Shown piece by piece: positions 22,324 through 31,194 of a stretch of DNA of 39,551 nucleotides. The stretch is from Sulfurovaceae bacterium (GTDB lineage: Bacteria > Campylobacterota > Campylobacteria > Campylobacterales > Sulfurovaceae): assembly GCA_016744805.1 (NCBI GenBank), contig JADGDQ010000016.1, positions 1 to 39,551 of the forward strand, read 5' to 3'. The stretch's first letter is position 1, and each line of letters starts with the position of its first letter. The notes under the pieces were generated by a model. The model saw only the letters and a list, made by a program, of their open reading frames with translations. It had not been told where the DNA came from and searched no databases. The position numbers and the translations under genes are program-made.

Positions 22324-24222
22324 ATGCATGGATTCTACCGCATAGCCACCGCAATCAACCAAACAACCATCGCAAACCCACAATCAAACGCCAAAGAGAT
22401 TATAACTCTTCTTCATCAAGCCTACAAACAAGAGGTTAGTGTCGTGGTATTTCCAGAGCTTACACTCACAGGATACACCGCTAGTGATCTCTTTTTGCAA
22501 CAGACACTCTATCAGAGCCAACACGAAGCATTTGCCAAGATTTTAAAAGAGTCACAAAATATCTCTACCGTTGGAGTTATTGGGGTGGCGATTATGGATG
22601 CAAATAGGCTCTATAACTGTGCTGTGGTGATTCAGTTGGGAGAGGTATTAGGAGTAGTTCCAAAGAGCTATCTTCCAAATAATAGAGAGTTTTATGAAAA
22701 ACGGCAATTTAGAAGTGGTAAAGATATACGCAATGCCTCTATAGAGTTTATGGGTGATGAGGTACCGTTTGGGGTTGACCTGCTCTTTGGGCGTGGTGAG
22801 ACGCTTGTTTTTGGGGTAGAGATATGCGAAGACCTCTGGGCTGTGACACCTCCTAGTAGTGCATTGGCTAGTAGTGGGGCTACCCTAATAGTTAATCTCT
22901 CTGCAAGTAATGAGCTTATTGGAAAAGCCCAGTACCGTGAGAGCTTGGTGCGTTCGCAGAGTGCTAGGGGCATGTGTGCGTATGCCTATAGCTCTAGTGG
23001 TGTGGGTGAGTCTACTACAGATACTATCTTTGGAGGCGATGCCCTTATTTGTGAATATGGGTCACTCCTTGCAAGAAGTAAGCGGTTTGCTATGAGCAAT
23101 CAACTTATAACCGCCGATGTAGATTTGCAAAAGCTTGTATGGTTGCGTCTGAGTGAGGGGAGTTTTGGTGATGGAGAGTGCAGTAGAGTACGAAGAGTCC
23201 CCATAGCTCCCCCCCCTGCCCTGCGTCTGTTGGATAGGTTTGTAGATGCACACCCTTTTGTCCCATCTAATCTGGAAGAGAAGGCTCATAGATGTGAAGA
23301 GATAGTCAATATCCAAGCCCATAGCCTTATCCAAAGGATGCAAAGAGCCTATATAGAAAAAGCCCATATTGGTATCTCTGGAGGGCTTGACTCCTCTTTG
23401 GCTCTTCTGTCTACACATAGAGCTTTTGAGATAATGGGGTGGGACTTCAAAGATATTGTGGCTGTGACTATGCCAGGGTTTGGCACAACCACACGCACCA
23501 AAACAAACGCCACCCTACTCTGTGAAGCTCTAGGTGTAACACTCAAAAGCATTGATATTACACAACTCTCACTAGAGACCTTTGAGGCGATAGGGCATCA
23601 TCAAGAGGTGCTAGATGTAACTTACGAAAATGTACAGGCAAGAGCAAGAACCTCTCTTTTGATGAATATGGCAAACAAAGAGGGAGGCTTGGTTATTGGT
23701 ACAGGTGATTTAAGTGAGATAGCATTGGGTTGGAGTACTTATAATGGGGATCACATGAGTATGTATGCTCTAAACGCTAGTATCCCAAAAACACTTATCC
23801 AGTATGTTATAGAGTACTTTACAAGTAACCAAGCTATAGCCTCTATACTCCACGATATTTTAGACACTCCAATCTCTCCAGAGCTTCTCCCTCATCAAGG
23901 GGATCAAATAGCACAAGAGACAGAGTCTATTATTGGACCTTATGAGTTGCATGATTTCTTTTTGTATCACATTATTAAGTATGGGGCTAAACCTAGCAAG
24001 GTACTCTACTTGGCTGATATAGCATTTGATACCTATGAGAGAGCTACTATTAAAAAGTGGCTTATCGTATTTATCAACCGTTTTTTTACCCAACAGTTCA
24101 AAAGAAGCTGTATGCCAGACGGTCCAAAAGTAGGTACTATAAGCCTAAGCCCTAGAGCAGACTGGAAGATGCCAAGTGATGCCAATAGAAGAGCTTGGCT
24201 AGAAGAGTTAGAGAGAATATAA
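22324..24222 (+). CDS. nadE: Glutamine-dependent NAD+ synthase
   Basis: 632 residues from the ATG at 22324, eight bases after AAAGGAG; the longer frame from 22282 lies across a hairpin and lacks homology. The N-terminal nitrilase-type glutaminase domain has the triad E45 (FPELTLTGY), K114 (VPKSYLPN) and C168 (VEICEDLW). The C-terminal synthase domain has the ATP-binding SGGLDSS (352-358). It makes NAD+ from deamido-NAD+, ATP and glutamine. Length and domain order are normal for the glutamine-using type. Confidence 0.95.
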   Translation: MHGFYRIATAINQTTIANPQSNAKEIITLLHQAYKQEVSVVVFPELTLTGYTASDLFLQQTLYQSQHEAFAKILKESQNISTVGVIGVAIMDANRLYNCAVVIQLGEVLGVVPKSYLPNNREFYEKRQFRSGKDIRNASIEFMGDEVPFGVDLLFGRGETLVFGVEICEDLWAVTPPSSALASSGATLIVNLSASNELIGKAQYRESLVRSQSARGMCAYAYSSSGVGESTTDTIFGGDALICEYGSLLARSKRFAMSNQLITADVDLQKLVWLRLSEGSFGDGECSRVRRVPIAPPPALRLLDRFVDAHPFVPSNLEEKAHRCEEIVNIQAHSLIQRMQRAYIEKAHIGISGGLDSSLALLSTHRAFEIMGWDFKDIVAVTMPGFGTTTRTKTNATLLCEALGVTLKSIDITQLSLETFEAIGHHQEVLDVTYENVQARARTSLLMNMANKEGGLVIGTGDLSEIALGWSTYNGDHMSMYALNASIPKTLIQYVIEYFTSNQAIASILHDILDTPISPELLPHQGDQIAQETESIIGPYELHDFFLYHIIKYGAKPSKVLYLADIAFDTYERATIKKWLIVFINRFFTQQFKRSCMPDGPKVGTISLSPRADWKMPSDANRRAWLEELERI

Positions 24223-24311
24223 AAAAATAATAATATAAAATAATAATCTAAGTCTCTTTTTACTATACTGTAGAGGTACAAATAGGTACAACTATATAAA
24301 AAGGAGATGAT

Positions 24312-25685
24312 ATGCGGATGAGATTATTGTTTTTGATACTACTTATGGTAGTAGAGGTTCAGGCTACCACACCTACCAAAGAGAGCGTGGCTAAGCTCTA
24401 TATAGCTACATTTGATAGAGCACCTGATAGTGCGGGACTTAATTATTGGATTTATGATTCAGGATTAAATCTTGAAGGGATAGCAAATAGCTTTTTTGAC
24501 CAAGATGAGACAGAAGCACTCTATGGAGATGTGACTGATATTAATGTCTTTATTGTGGCTATCTATTATAACCTCTTTCAAAGAAGTGCAGATAGTGATG
24601 GTCAAGAATACTGGGAGAGTGAGCTTATGAGTGGAAGTATTGCTCCTTCACTCTTTATCTTGGCAGTTATGAATGGTGCACAGGGTGATGATGCAACGAT
24701 ACTTGATAATAAGACAGATGTAGGTCTAGCTTTTGCAGATGAGGGACTCTCTGATGTTGCCGATGCCAAAGAGATTATGAGTGGTGTAGACGCTACAGAG
24801 CAGAGTAAGCTAGATGCCCTTGATAAGTTTGATTTAGGTGAAGAAGAAGAGACAAAAACATCTACTTATGTAGGAAGTCAAGATGGGACTCTATTTACAA
24901 GTAGCACCACAGGACTTATGTGGCAAAACGCCCTACTAGGTCATGAAGAGTTAGCAGAAGCTCTTACTTTTTGTGCTGATTTGAGTTTTGGTGGCTATAA
25001 TGATTGGAGACTCCCAACACTTGATGAGTCTAAAGATTTTCATTATAATATGAATGCACAAGGTGATACTCCTGTTCAGAGATTTAGTACATGTACAGCT
25101 GAAGTGGTTTCTGATGGATATGTTAGGACTAAAGAGGGAGCATCTCAATATGGTAGCGAGATAGGAGACCCTATAGGCTTTAGTGGAAAAGCAAATGTTC
25201 GATGTGTACGAACTGATGATGGTTCAACCCCTAATGAAGAGGATAGTAGTTTAACTTCTGATATTGAAGCTGTAGTTGCTAGACATAATGCAATTAGACA
25301 AGAGCTATACTCTGGTGCTGATGTCTCTTGGAGTACAACCATAGCATCAACAGCACAAGCGTATGCAGAAGTGTTAGCAACAAAAGGAACTATGGAACAT
25401 GACCCAGATACTCCTTATGGAGAAAATTTGGCAATAGCTACTTATAATATTGATTACACTATTTCTACTAATATGTGGTATGAAGAGAAATCTGATTATG
25501 ATTATGCAAGTAATAGTTGTATTGATGGAGCTATGTGTGGACACTATACACAAATAATTTGGAAAGATTCTACAGAGATAGGTTGCGGAAGTGCCATTAT
25601 CAAAACAGGTCGATTTGAAAATGGTGTGATTGTAGTATGTAGATACAATCCTTCAGGTAACTATATTGGTGTTCAACCATATTAA
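24312..25685 (+). CDS. Secreted DUF4214-Lcl-CAP three-domain protein
   Basis: 457 residues. Signal peptide 1-18. Residues about 20-170 are a DUF4214 module nearly the same as that of the GH9 cellulase at 5525 (KLYIATFDRAPDSAGLNYW, SFFDQDETEA). Residues about 185-302 are a DUF1566/Lcl-type domain (TGLMWQNALLG, GGYNDWRLPTLDE). Residues about 315-457 are a CAP/SCP domain with H325 in RHNAIRQ, E371 in GENLA and H411 in CGHYTQIIWKDSTEIGCG, the usual cavity residues. CAP proteins are extracellular with varied or unknown activity; Lcl-type domains occur in adhesins. A role in surface contact or biofilm is inference. ATG follows AAAGGAG. Confidence 0.88.
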   Translation: MRMRLLFLILLMVVEVQATTPTKESVAKLYIATFDRAPDSAGLNYWIYDSGLNLEGIANSFFDQDETEALYGDVTDINVFIVAIYYNLFQRSADSDGQEYWESELMSGSIAPSLFILAVMNGAQGDDATILDNKTDVGLAFADEGLSDVADAKEIMSGVDATEQSKLDALDKFDLGEEEETKTSTYVGSQDGTLFTSSTTGLMWQNALLGHEELAEALTFCADLSFGGYNDWRLPTLDESKDFHYNMNAQGDTPVQRFSTCTAEVVSDGYVRTKEGASQYGSEIGDPIGFSGKANVRCVRTDDGSTPNEEDSSLTSDIEAVVARHNAIRQELYSGADVSWSTTIASTAQAYAEVLATKGTMEHDPDTPYGENLAIATYNIDYTISTNMWYEEKSDYDYASNSCIDGAMCGHYTQIIWKDSTEIGCGSAIIKTGRFENGVIVVCRYNPSGNYIGVQPY

Positions 25686-25699
25686 TACAGAGTTAAGAG

Positions 25700-25730
25700 T
25701 AAGCAAAATTTTAACAATTTTGCTTATTTT
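25700..25730 (+). terminator. Terminator after the CAP protein gene
   Basis: TAAGCAAAATT and AATTTTGCTTA form a perfect 11-pair stem around TTAAC and are followed by TTTT, 15 bases after the stop codon. Confidence 0.8.
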
Positions 25731-25803
25731 CTAAATATTTCCCATAATTGAAACTACTTATATAGTTTAATTTAGGTGTATTTTTAAATTGTTAAAATCA
25801 TCT

Positions 25804-25824
25804 ATTAGGGTCAGGTGATGAATA
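25804..25824 (+). repeat. 21-bp repeat, right copy (TTAGGGTCAGGTGATGAA core)
   Basis: Exact 21-base match, in inverted orientation, to 1878-1898. It lies in the gap between the CAP gene and the sugar nucleotidyltransferase gene, about 125 bases before the latter's start. Apart from this and the terminator, 25686-25949 is AT-rich with no visible gene. Confidence 0.75.
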
Positions 25825-25949
25825 TTGATATAACTATGTAACAATATCTATACTATTACGATAATTTTAAGCCTAAACAGCGATTTTTAGACTCTTTTTA
25901 AACTCATCTGAATACAATGTTAAGAGTTTATTATTCAAGGAGTCACTCG

Positions 25950-28454
25950 ATGAAAGCTGTTGTAATGGCAGGAGGATTTGGAACACGAATCCAACCACTT
26001 ACCCACTCAAGACCAAAACCAATGTTACCTATTATCAATCGTCCTATGATGGAACAAACAATGATAAATCTTAGAGATTTAGGTATTAAAGAATTTATTG
26101 TACTGCTCTACTTTAAACCTGAGGTGATACAAAATCACTTTGGTGATGGGAGTGACTTTGGAATGAAAATTACTTATGTTATTCCTGATGATGACTATGG
26201 TACAGCAGGAGCTGTCAAATTAGCCCAAGAGCATATAGGTGATGAAAATTTTATTATTATATCAGGAGATTTAGTTACTGATTTTGATTTTCAAGAAATA
26301 TTTGATTATCATAAAAGTAAAGAGTCTCAACTCACTATTACACTTACTTCGGTAGAAAATCCACTAGAGTTTGGTGTAGTTATTGCAAATAATGAGGGAA
26401 GAATAGAGAAGTTTTTAGAAAAGCCTAGTTGGGGTGAAGTATTTAGCGATACTATTAATACAGGTATCTATATTATAGAACCACAAATATTAGATTATAT
26501 CCCAAAAGGTGAAAACTTTGATTTTGCCAAAGATCTCTTTCCTCTTCTTATGAAAGAGGGTGTAGAGCTTATAGCAGGAAATGCTTCTGGCTACTGGAGA
26601 GATGTAGGAAACCCTGATAGTTATCGTGAAGTACATGAAGATATTATGAGCGATAGAGTCAAGTTTCCTATACGAAACAAAGAGAGATACTATCCTGATG
26701 GGTTACTTTATAGTGACGAGACCCCTCGACTTGAAGAGGGTGTAGAGATTATTGGTAAAGTTGTACTAGGTAATAATGTTACTATAGGCACAAGAACAAA
26801 ACTCAAAAATGTAACTATTGGAGATAATGTAACTATTGGAGAAGATAGTAAAGTTAGTAACTCTGTTATTTGGGATAATGTAGAGATACAAAAAGGTACA
26901 AAAATAGATAATTCTATTATTTGTAATAACAATATTATTGGCAAAAACTCCAAAATGACAGCAGGAATTATCCTAGCTGAGGGTTGTGAAATAGGTGAAT
27001 TAGTTACTGTAGAAAAAGATATAACCGTATGGCCAAACAAAGCTATAGAGTCAGCATCTATTATTAGTAGTAATGTTATATTAGGAAGTCGTTATAAAAA
27101 CTCTATTTTTGAAAATGGTATTGTTGAGGGAAAATCAAATGTAGAACTCTCTTGTGAGATGGCTACAAAACTAGCAGAAGCATTTGGAGCGCAACTCCCT
27201 GTTGGCTCTACACTCCTTATTGGACGAGATAATCATCCTAGTTCACGAATGCTCAAAAGAGCATTTATAGGCGGTATGCTTTCAGCTGGTGTTAATGTAG
27301 TAGATCTCAAAAGTATTCCATCTTCCGTACTTCGCTTCAACCTAGCAAACCATGCTGATTATGATGCAGGAATATATTTCCGCCAAAACAGAGAAGATAC
27401 AACGACTACGGCAATAACATTCTTTAATAGTGAAGCACTGCGTATCAATAATGATGTTGCAAAAAAGATAGAAAAAGCATACTTCAAAGAGACTTTTAGA
27501 CGCGTAGATTTTTCTCAGATAGGAAAAATATCAGAAGGACTAAGAGAACAAGAGATATCAGCCTACAAAAGAAGCATGGAGGAGAGCTATCAAAAAAGAC
27601 TCTTTGCCTGTGTTGATTGTCGTGTAGCAGTTGATTTGATGCATGGTCTCTCTTCTGAAATTTTCCCTAGTATACTTAATAATCTTCATGTTGATAATAT
27701 GATTTTTAATAACTATTATGATGCCCATCATCTTGCAAACTTCAAATCACTCGTTAACAAATCTGTAAAAGATACACAAAATATTGTTAAGGGTCTAGGT
27801 TTGGATGCTGGTTTCTTGCTCTATCCTTATGGTCAAAAACTTGATATTGTTTGTGATAATGGAAAGCTACTCTCTATTCAAGATACACTTCAAGTCGTGC
27901 TAACACTCTTGGATCTTGAAGCAGAAAAAAGTGGAAAGAAAAAGGTATTTTTACCTACTTGGGCACCTGATATTATCTATTATAAGAATTTAGATATAGA
28001 GAGAGGAAAATACTCAAACTTCAAAGCTGAAGAGTTAAAGAAATATGACCTCATCGCTACTGTTGATGGAAACTTTGCATTTACAGAGTTCTCTGTTTAT
28101 AGAGATTCTATGTATGCAACTATTAAAATACTAGAGCTTATGATTACACATGATGTAAAAATGTCAGACTTAGTAGATAACTTGGAACCATTCTATTATC
28201 ATCAAACCCAAATAGAGTGTTCTCAGGCACTCAAAGGGAAAATGATGCGTAAATTCCTAGAAGATGCCAAAGATAAAAAATCATCATCAGCAGATGGAGT
28301 TAAAACTTGGATTAATAAAACAGACTGGATACTTATGATTCCAGACCAATACAGTGACCACCTCAACCTCTCTATACAAGCACTAGATGAGAAAAGTGGA
28401 CTGGAAATACTCCAAGAGTATACAGAGAAAATTGCACTGTGGTCTACTAACTAA
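25950..28454 (+). CDS. Sugar-1-phosphate nucleotidyltransferase fused to a degenerate phosphomannomutase domain
   Basis: 834 residues from the ATG at 25950, seven bases after AAGGAG; the longer frame to 25917 adds non-homologous residues. Residues 1-235 are a nucleotidyltransferase with GGFGTR (8-13) and RPKPMLPI. Residues about 255-390 are left-handed beta-helix hexapeptide repeats. Residues about 395-834 follow the phosphohexomutase fold, but the TASHNP catalytic-Ser loop is replaced by FRQNREDTTTTAITF, and the metal loop DGDxDR by TVDGNFAF, so mutase activity is probably lost. Similar fused proteins are annotated as mannose-1-phosphate guanylyltransferase-like. The nucleotidyl part probably makes an NDP-sugar for glycan synthesis; substrate not determined. 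Confidence 0.88.
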   Translation: MKAVVMAGGFGTRIQPLTHSRPKPMLPIINRPMMEQTMINLRDLGIKEFIVLLYFKPEVIQNHFGDGSDFGMKITYVIPDDDYGTAGAVKLAQEHIGDENFIIISGDLVTDFDFQEIFDYHKSKESQLTITLTSVENPLEFGVVIANNEGRIEKFLEKPSWGEVFSDTINTGIYIIEPQILDYIPKGENFDFAKDLFPLLMKEGVELIAGNASGYWRDVGNPDSYREVHEDIMSDRVKFPIRNKERYYPDGLLYSDETPRLEEGVEIIGKVVLGNNVTIGTRTKLKNVTIGDNVTIGEDSKVSNSVIWDNVEIQKGTKIDNSIICNNNIIGKNSKMTAGIILAEGCEIGELVTVEKDITVWPNKAIESASIISSNVILGSRYKNSIFENGIVEGKSNVELSCEMATKLAEAFGAQLPVGSTLLIGRDNHPSSRMLKRAFIGGMLSAGVNVVDLKSIPSSVLRFNLANHADYDAGIYFRQNREDTTTTAITFFNSEALRINNDVAKKIEKAYFKETFRRVDFSQIGKISEGLREQEISAYKRSMEESYQKRLFACVDCRVAVDLMHGLSSEIFPSILNNLHVDNMIFNNYYDAHHLANFKSLVNKSVKDTQNIVKGLGLDAGFLLYPYGQKLDIVCDNGKLLSIQDTLQVVLTLLDLEAEKSGKKKVFLPTWAPDIIYYKNLDIERGKYSNFKAEELKKYDLIATVDGNFAFTEFSVYRDSMYATIKILELMITHDVKMSDLVDNLEPFYYHQTQIECSQALKGKMMRKFLEDAKDKKSSSADGVKTWINKTDWILMIPDQYSDHLNLSIQALDEKSGLEILQEYTEKIALWSTN

Positions 28455-28466
28455 AAAGGTATAAAT

Positions 28467-30029
28467 ATGGCATATCTTATGACAATAGACGCAGGTACAG
28501 GAAGCATAAGAGCTATTATTTTTGACACTGCTGGCAGACAAATATCTGTAGGTCAGCAGGAGTGGTCACATCTATCAGAAGAAGGTATAGAAAACTCAAT
28601 GGGGTTTGACTTTAGAGCTAATTGGAAAATTGCTCAAGAGTGTATTCAAAAAGCCATAGAAAAAGCTCAAATAAAACCTACACAAATACAAGCCGTTACG
28701 GCATCTAGTATGCGTGAGGGAATTATACTTTATGATAAATATGGTCGTGAAATATGGGGTGTTGCAAATGTGGATGCAAGAGCCTCCAAAGAAGTAAAAC
28801 AACTCAAAGAACTCTCTACAGGCATAGAAGAAAAATTTTATGCTCAATCTGGTCAAACATTTGCTCTAGGGGCATTACCTAGACTTCTTTGGGTCAAAAA
28901 AAATAGACCTGCTATCTATGAAAAGATTGATAAGATTTCAATGATTAGTGACTGGATACTAGCCAAGCTCTCTGGTGTAATTGCTACAGACCCTTCTAAT
29001 GCTGGAACTACCGGTATATTTTCTCTTTCAAAACGCAAATGGGAAAGTAGTCAAGCAAAAATAGTAGGTATCAAAGATGATATTTTTCCTCCTGTATATG
29101 AACCCTCAGAAGTTATAGGTGAAGTAACACAAAAAGCTAGTGACCAAACCCATCTAGCCAAAGGTACAAAAGTAGTAATGGGTGGTGGAGATGTACAGCT
29201 TGGTTCTGCTGGACTTGGTGTGGTAAAAACTGGCGAAAGTGCCATATTAGGCGGAAGCTTTTGGCAACAAATAGTAAATATAGATGCCAATAGTACTCTA
29301 CCAAAAGATATGAATATTCGTATTAACCCTCATGTTATATCTGGACTCTCTCAAGCAGAAGGTATTACATTCTTTTCTGGTCTTGTAATGCGTTGGTTTC
29401 GTGATGTCTTTTGCCAAGCACAAAAAGCCCAAGCACTTACAAGAGGTATAGATACTTATGCCCTGCTCGAAGAGATGGCTAGTCAAATACCTGTAGGCTC
29501 TTATGGCATAATGCCTATATTTTCTGATGCTATGAAATATGGTAAATGGTACCATGCTAGTCCATCCTTTCTAAATCTCTCACTAGATAGTAATAGATGT
29601 AATATATCAAGTATGTTTAGAAGCCTTGAAGAGAATGCTTGTATAGTCTCTGCAATTAACCTAGAAAATATATATCAATTCTCAGGTGTGACAAGCCAAA
29701 GTCTTACATTTGGTGGAGGGGCAAGCCATGGAAAATTATGGTCACAGATACTAGCAGATGTTACAGGTAAATCTATTCATATTCCTATAGTCAAAGAAGC
29801 AACAGCTCTAGGTGGTGCTATGGTAGCAGGAGTGGGTGCAGGTATTTATACAAGTATAGATGAAGTTGCCAAAGAGCTAGTTGTATGGGAGAGAACTATT
29901 GACCCTAACAAAGAGAATTTTGCACAGTATCAAGAGATTAAAGAAAGATGGGAAGAGATCTATAAAGAGCAACTCAAGCTTGTAGATAAAAGATTGCTAG
30001 AGTCTATGTGGAAAGCTCCAGGGATTTAA
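28467..30029 (+). CDS. lsrK: Autoinducer-2 kinase (LsrK) homologue, FGGY family
   Basis: 520 residues, close to the 530 of E. coli LsrK. It resembles LsrK as I remember it along the whole length: DAGTGSIRAIIFD at the start, SSMREGIILYDKYG, ANVDARA, ISDWILAKLSGVIATDPSNAGTTG, MGGGDVQLGSAGLGVV, LGGSFWQQIVNI, NPHVISG and a terminal SLWKAPG-like SMWKAPG. LsrK phosphorylates autoinducer-2 in enterics. No other lsr gene (transporter, LsrR, LsrF, LsrG) is in view. It starts 12 bases after the nucleotidyltransferase gene, so both are co-transcribed. It might phosphorylate another linear polyol or sugar here. Confidence 0.88.
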   Translation: MAYLMTIDAGTGSIRAIIFDTAGRQISVGQQEWSHLSEEGIENSMGFDFRANWKIAQECIQKAIEKAQIKPTQIQAVTASSMREGIILYDKYGREIWGVANVDARASKEVKQLKELSTGIEEKFYAQSGQTFALGALPRLLWVKKNRPAIYEKIDKISMISDWILAKLSGVIATDPSNAGTTGIFSLSKRKWESSQAKIVGIKDDIFPPVYEPSEVIGEVTQKASDQTHLAKGTKVVMGGGDVQLGSAGLGVVKTGESAILGGSFWQQIVNIDANSTLPKDMNIRINPHVISGLSQAEGITFFSGLVMRWFRDVFCQAQKAQALTRGIDTYALLEEMASQIPVGSYGIMPIFSDAMKYGKWYHASPSFLNLSLDSNRCNISSMFRSLEENACIVSAINLENIYQFSGVTSQSLTFGGGASHGKLWSQILADVTGKSIHIPIVKEATALGGAMVAGVGAGIYTSIDEVAKELVVWERTIDPNKENFAQYQEIKERWEEIYKEQLKLVDKRLLESMWKAPGI

Positions 30030-30037
30030 GTTCCCTG
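30019..30037. terminator. Short hairpin at the lsrK stop codon
   Basis: CAGGGA and TCCCTG form a six-pair stem around the lsrK stop codon, between convergent lsrK and perR. No strong T run follows, so it is at best a weak terminator. Confidence 0.4.
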
Positions 30038-30047
30038 TAGTAATACA

Positions 30048-30446
30048 CTATTGACACTCCAAACAAGTACCATAAAGATTTATCTGCATATAAGATAATG
30101 AAAAAGTATCATCTGCTAAAGAAGATGTATGCCATGAAGGATCTATCTCTTTATCTCTTACATCTCCACACTCCTTACAAATAATATGTATATGGTCTTG
30201 TTTTTTGAGTTCGTAATAAGATTTGGATCCTACAATAGGAATCTCTACTACAACTTTCTTTTCTATCATCATAACTATATTTTTATATATAGTAGCCAAA
30301 GATAGAGTAGGATGTGTTTGATTGATTTGTTGATATAAACCATCAATAGTAATATGACCTGAGTCTGACATAACTTCTAAGATAGTTAATCTCTGAACTG
30401 TAGCCTTAAGTCCTGATGCTTTGAGTATCTCAATATAATAATTCAT
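30048..30446 (-). CDS. perR: Fur-family regulator, PerR-like
   Basis: 132 residues. N-terminal winged helix (about 8-70, with ATVQRLTILEVM and SLATIYKNI) and a C-terminal dimerisation domain with HIHIIC and two CxxC pairs (C90/C93 and C128/C131) for structural zinc. Peroxide-sensing PerR and iron-sensing Fur are hard to separate by sequence, but its place 46 bases downstream of a peroxiredoxin gene, in the same direction, favours PerR. It would repress oxidative-stress genes including its neighbour. Confidence 0.87.
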   Translation of the reverse strand: MNYYIEILKASGLKATVQRLTILEVMSDSGHITIDGLYQQINQTHPTLSLATIYKNIVMMIEKKVVVEIPIVGSKSYYELKKQDHIHIICKECGDVRDKEIDPSWHTSSLADDTFSLSYMQINLYGTCLECQ

Positions 30447-30492
30447 TGTTTTCCATTAAAAGAGCAAACCAAAAAGGCTCACTCTATTTTAT

Positions 30493-31089
30493 TTACAGTT
30501 CGTCTGCGTGTTTACCAAGATATTCAGCAACACCTTCAGTATCTGCTTTCATACCCTCATCACCTTTAACCCAACCAGCAGGACATACTTCACCATGCTC
30601 ATTTGTAAACAACATAGCATCAATCATTCTAAGCATCTCATCAATATTTCTACCCAATGGAAGGTCATTGACTACGGCATGTCTAACTGTACCATCAGCA
30701 TCAATCAAAAAAGAACCTCTCAAAGCTACAGAATCCCCTAGCAATACATCAAAATCTCTAGCTATTTGCTTATTAAGGTCAGCTACTAATGGATATTTAA
30801 CTTGCCCAATACCACCTTCATTCACTGCTGTGTTTTTCCATGCAAAGTGAGAAAACTGAGAATCTACAGAACAACCAATTACTTGGATACCTCTATCTTC
30901 AAACTCTTTGAGTCTATGATCAAAAGCGATAAGCTCTGATGGACATACAAAAGTAAAATCAAGTGGATAAAAGAAAAGTACTGCACCTTTTTCACCAATG
31001 TTTTCATAAAGATTAAAATCTTCTACAATTTGGTTATTACCAAGTACTGCTGTTGCTGTAAAATCTGGAGCTTTATTAGTTACGATCAT
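30493..31089 (-). CDS. Typical 2-Cys peroxiredoxin (AhpC/TSA family)
   Basis: 198 residues from the ATG at 31089 after AAGGA; the frame upstream to 31122 is not family sequence. Peroxidatic Cys49 is in FTFVCPSE and resolving Cys169 in GEVCPAGW, so it is a typical 2-Cys enzyme that reduces hydrogen peroxide and alkyl peroxides using thioredoxin or a similar donor. It is followed by perR, giving a peroxide-defence unit. Confidence 0.94.
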   Translation of the reverse strand: MIVTNKAPDFTATAVLGNNQIVEDFNLYENIGEKGAVLFFYPLDFTFVCPSELIAFDHRLKEFEDRGIQVIGCSVDSQFSHFAWKNTAVNEGGIGQVKYPLVADLNKQIARDFDVLLGDSVALRGSFLIDADGTVRHAVVNDLPLGRNIDEMLRMIDAMLFTNEHGEVCPAGWVKGDEGMKADTEGVAEYLGKHADEL

Positions 31090-31126
31090 ATTTAATTCCT
31101 TAAGGATAATTTTTATTAACAAATAA

Positions 31127-31132
31127 ATTATA
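31127..31132 (-). promoter_or_regulatory. -10 of the peroxiredoxin gene, in an AT-rich likely operator
   Basis: On the minus strand TATAAT lies about 38 bases before the peroxiredoxin ATG, inside an AT-rich stretch (TATAATTTATTTGTTAATAA) that could host a Fur/PerR box. The box itself cannot be assigned by eye. Confidence 0.4.
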
Positions 31133-31194
31133 TCTTAATAAAGCTTATGGGAATATTAGGATAAAATAAATTTACTTTTTACCAAAGGTCAAAG

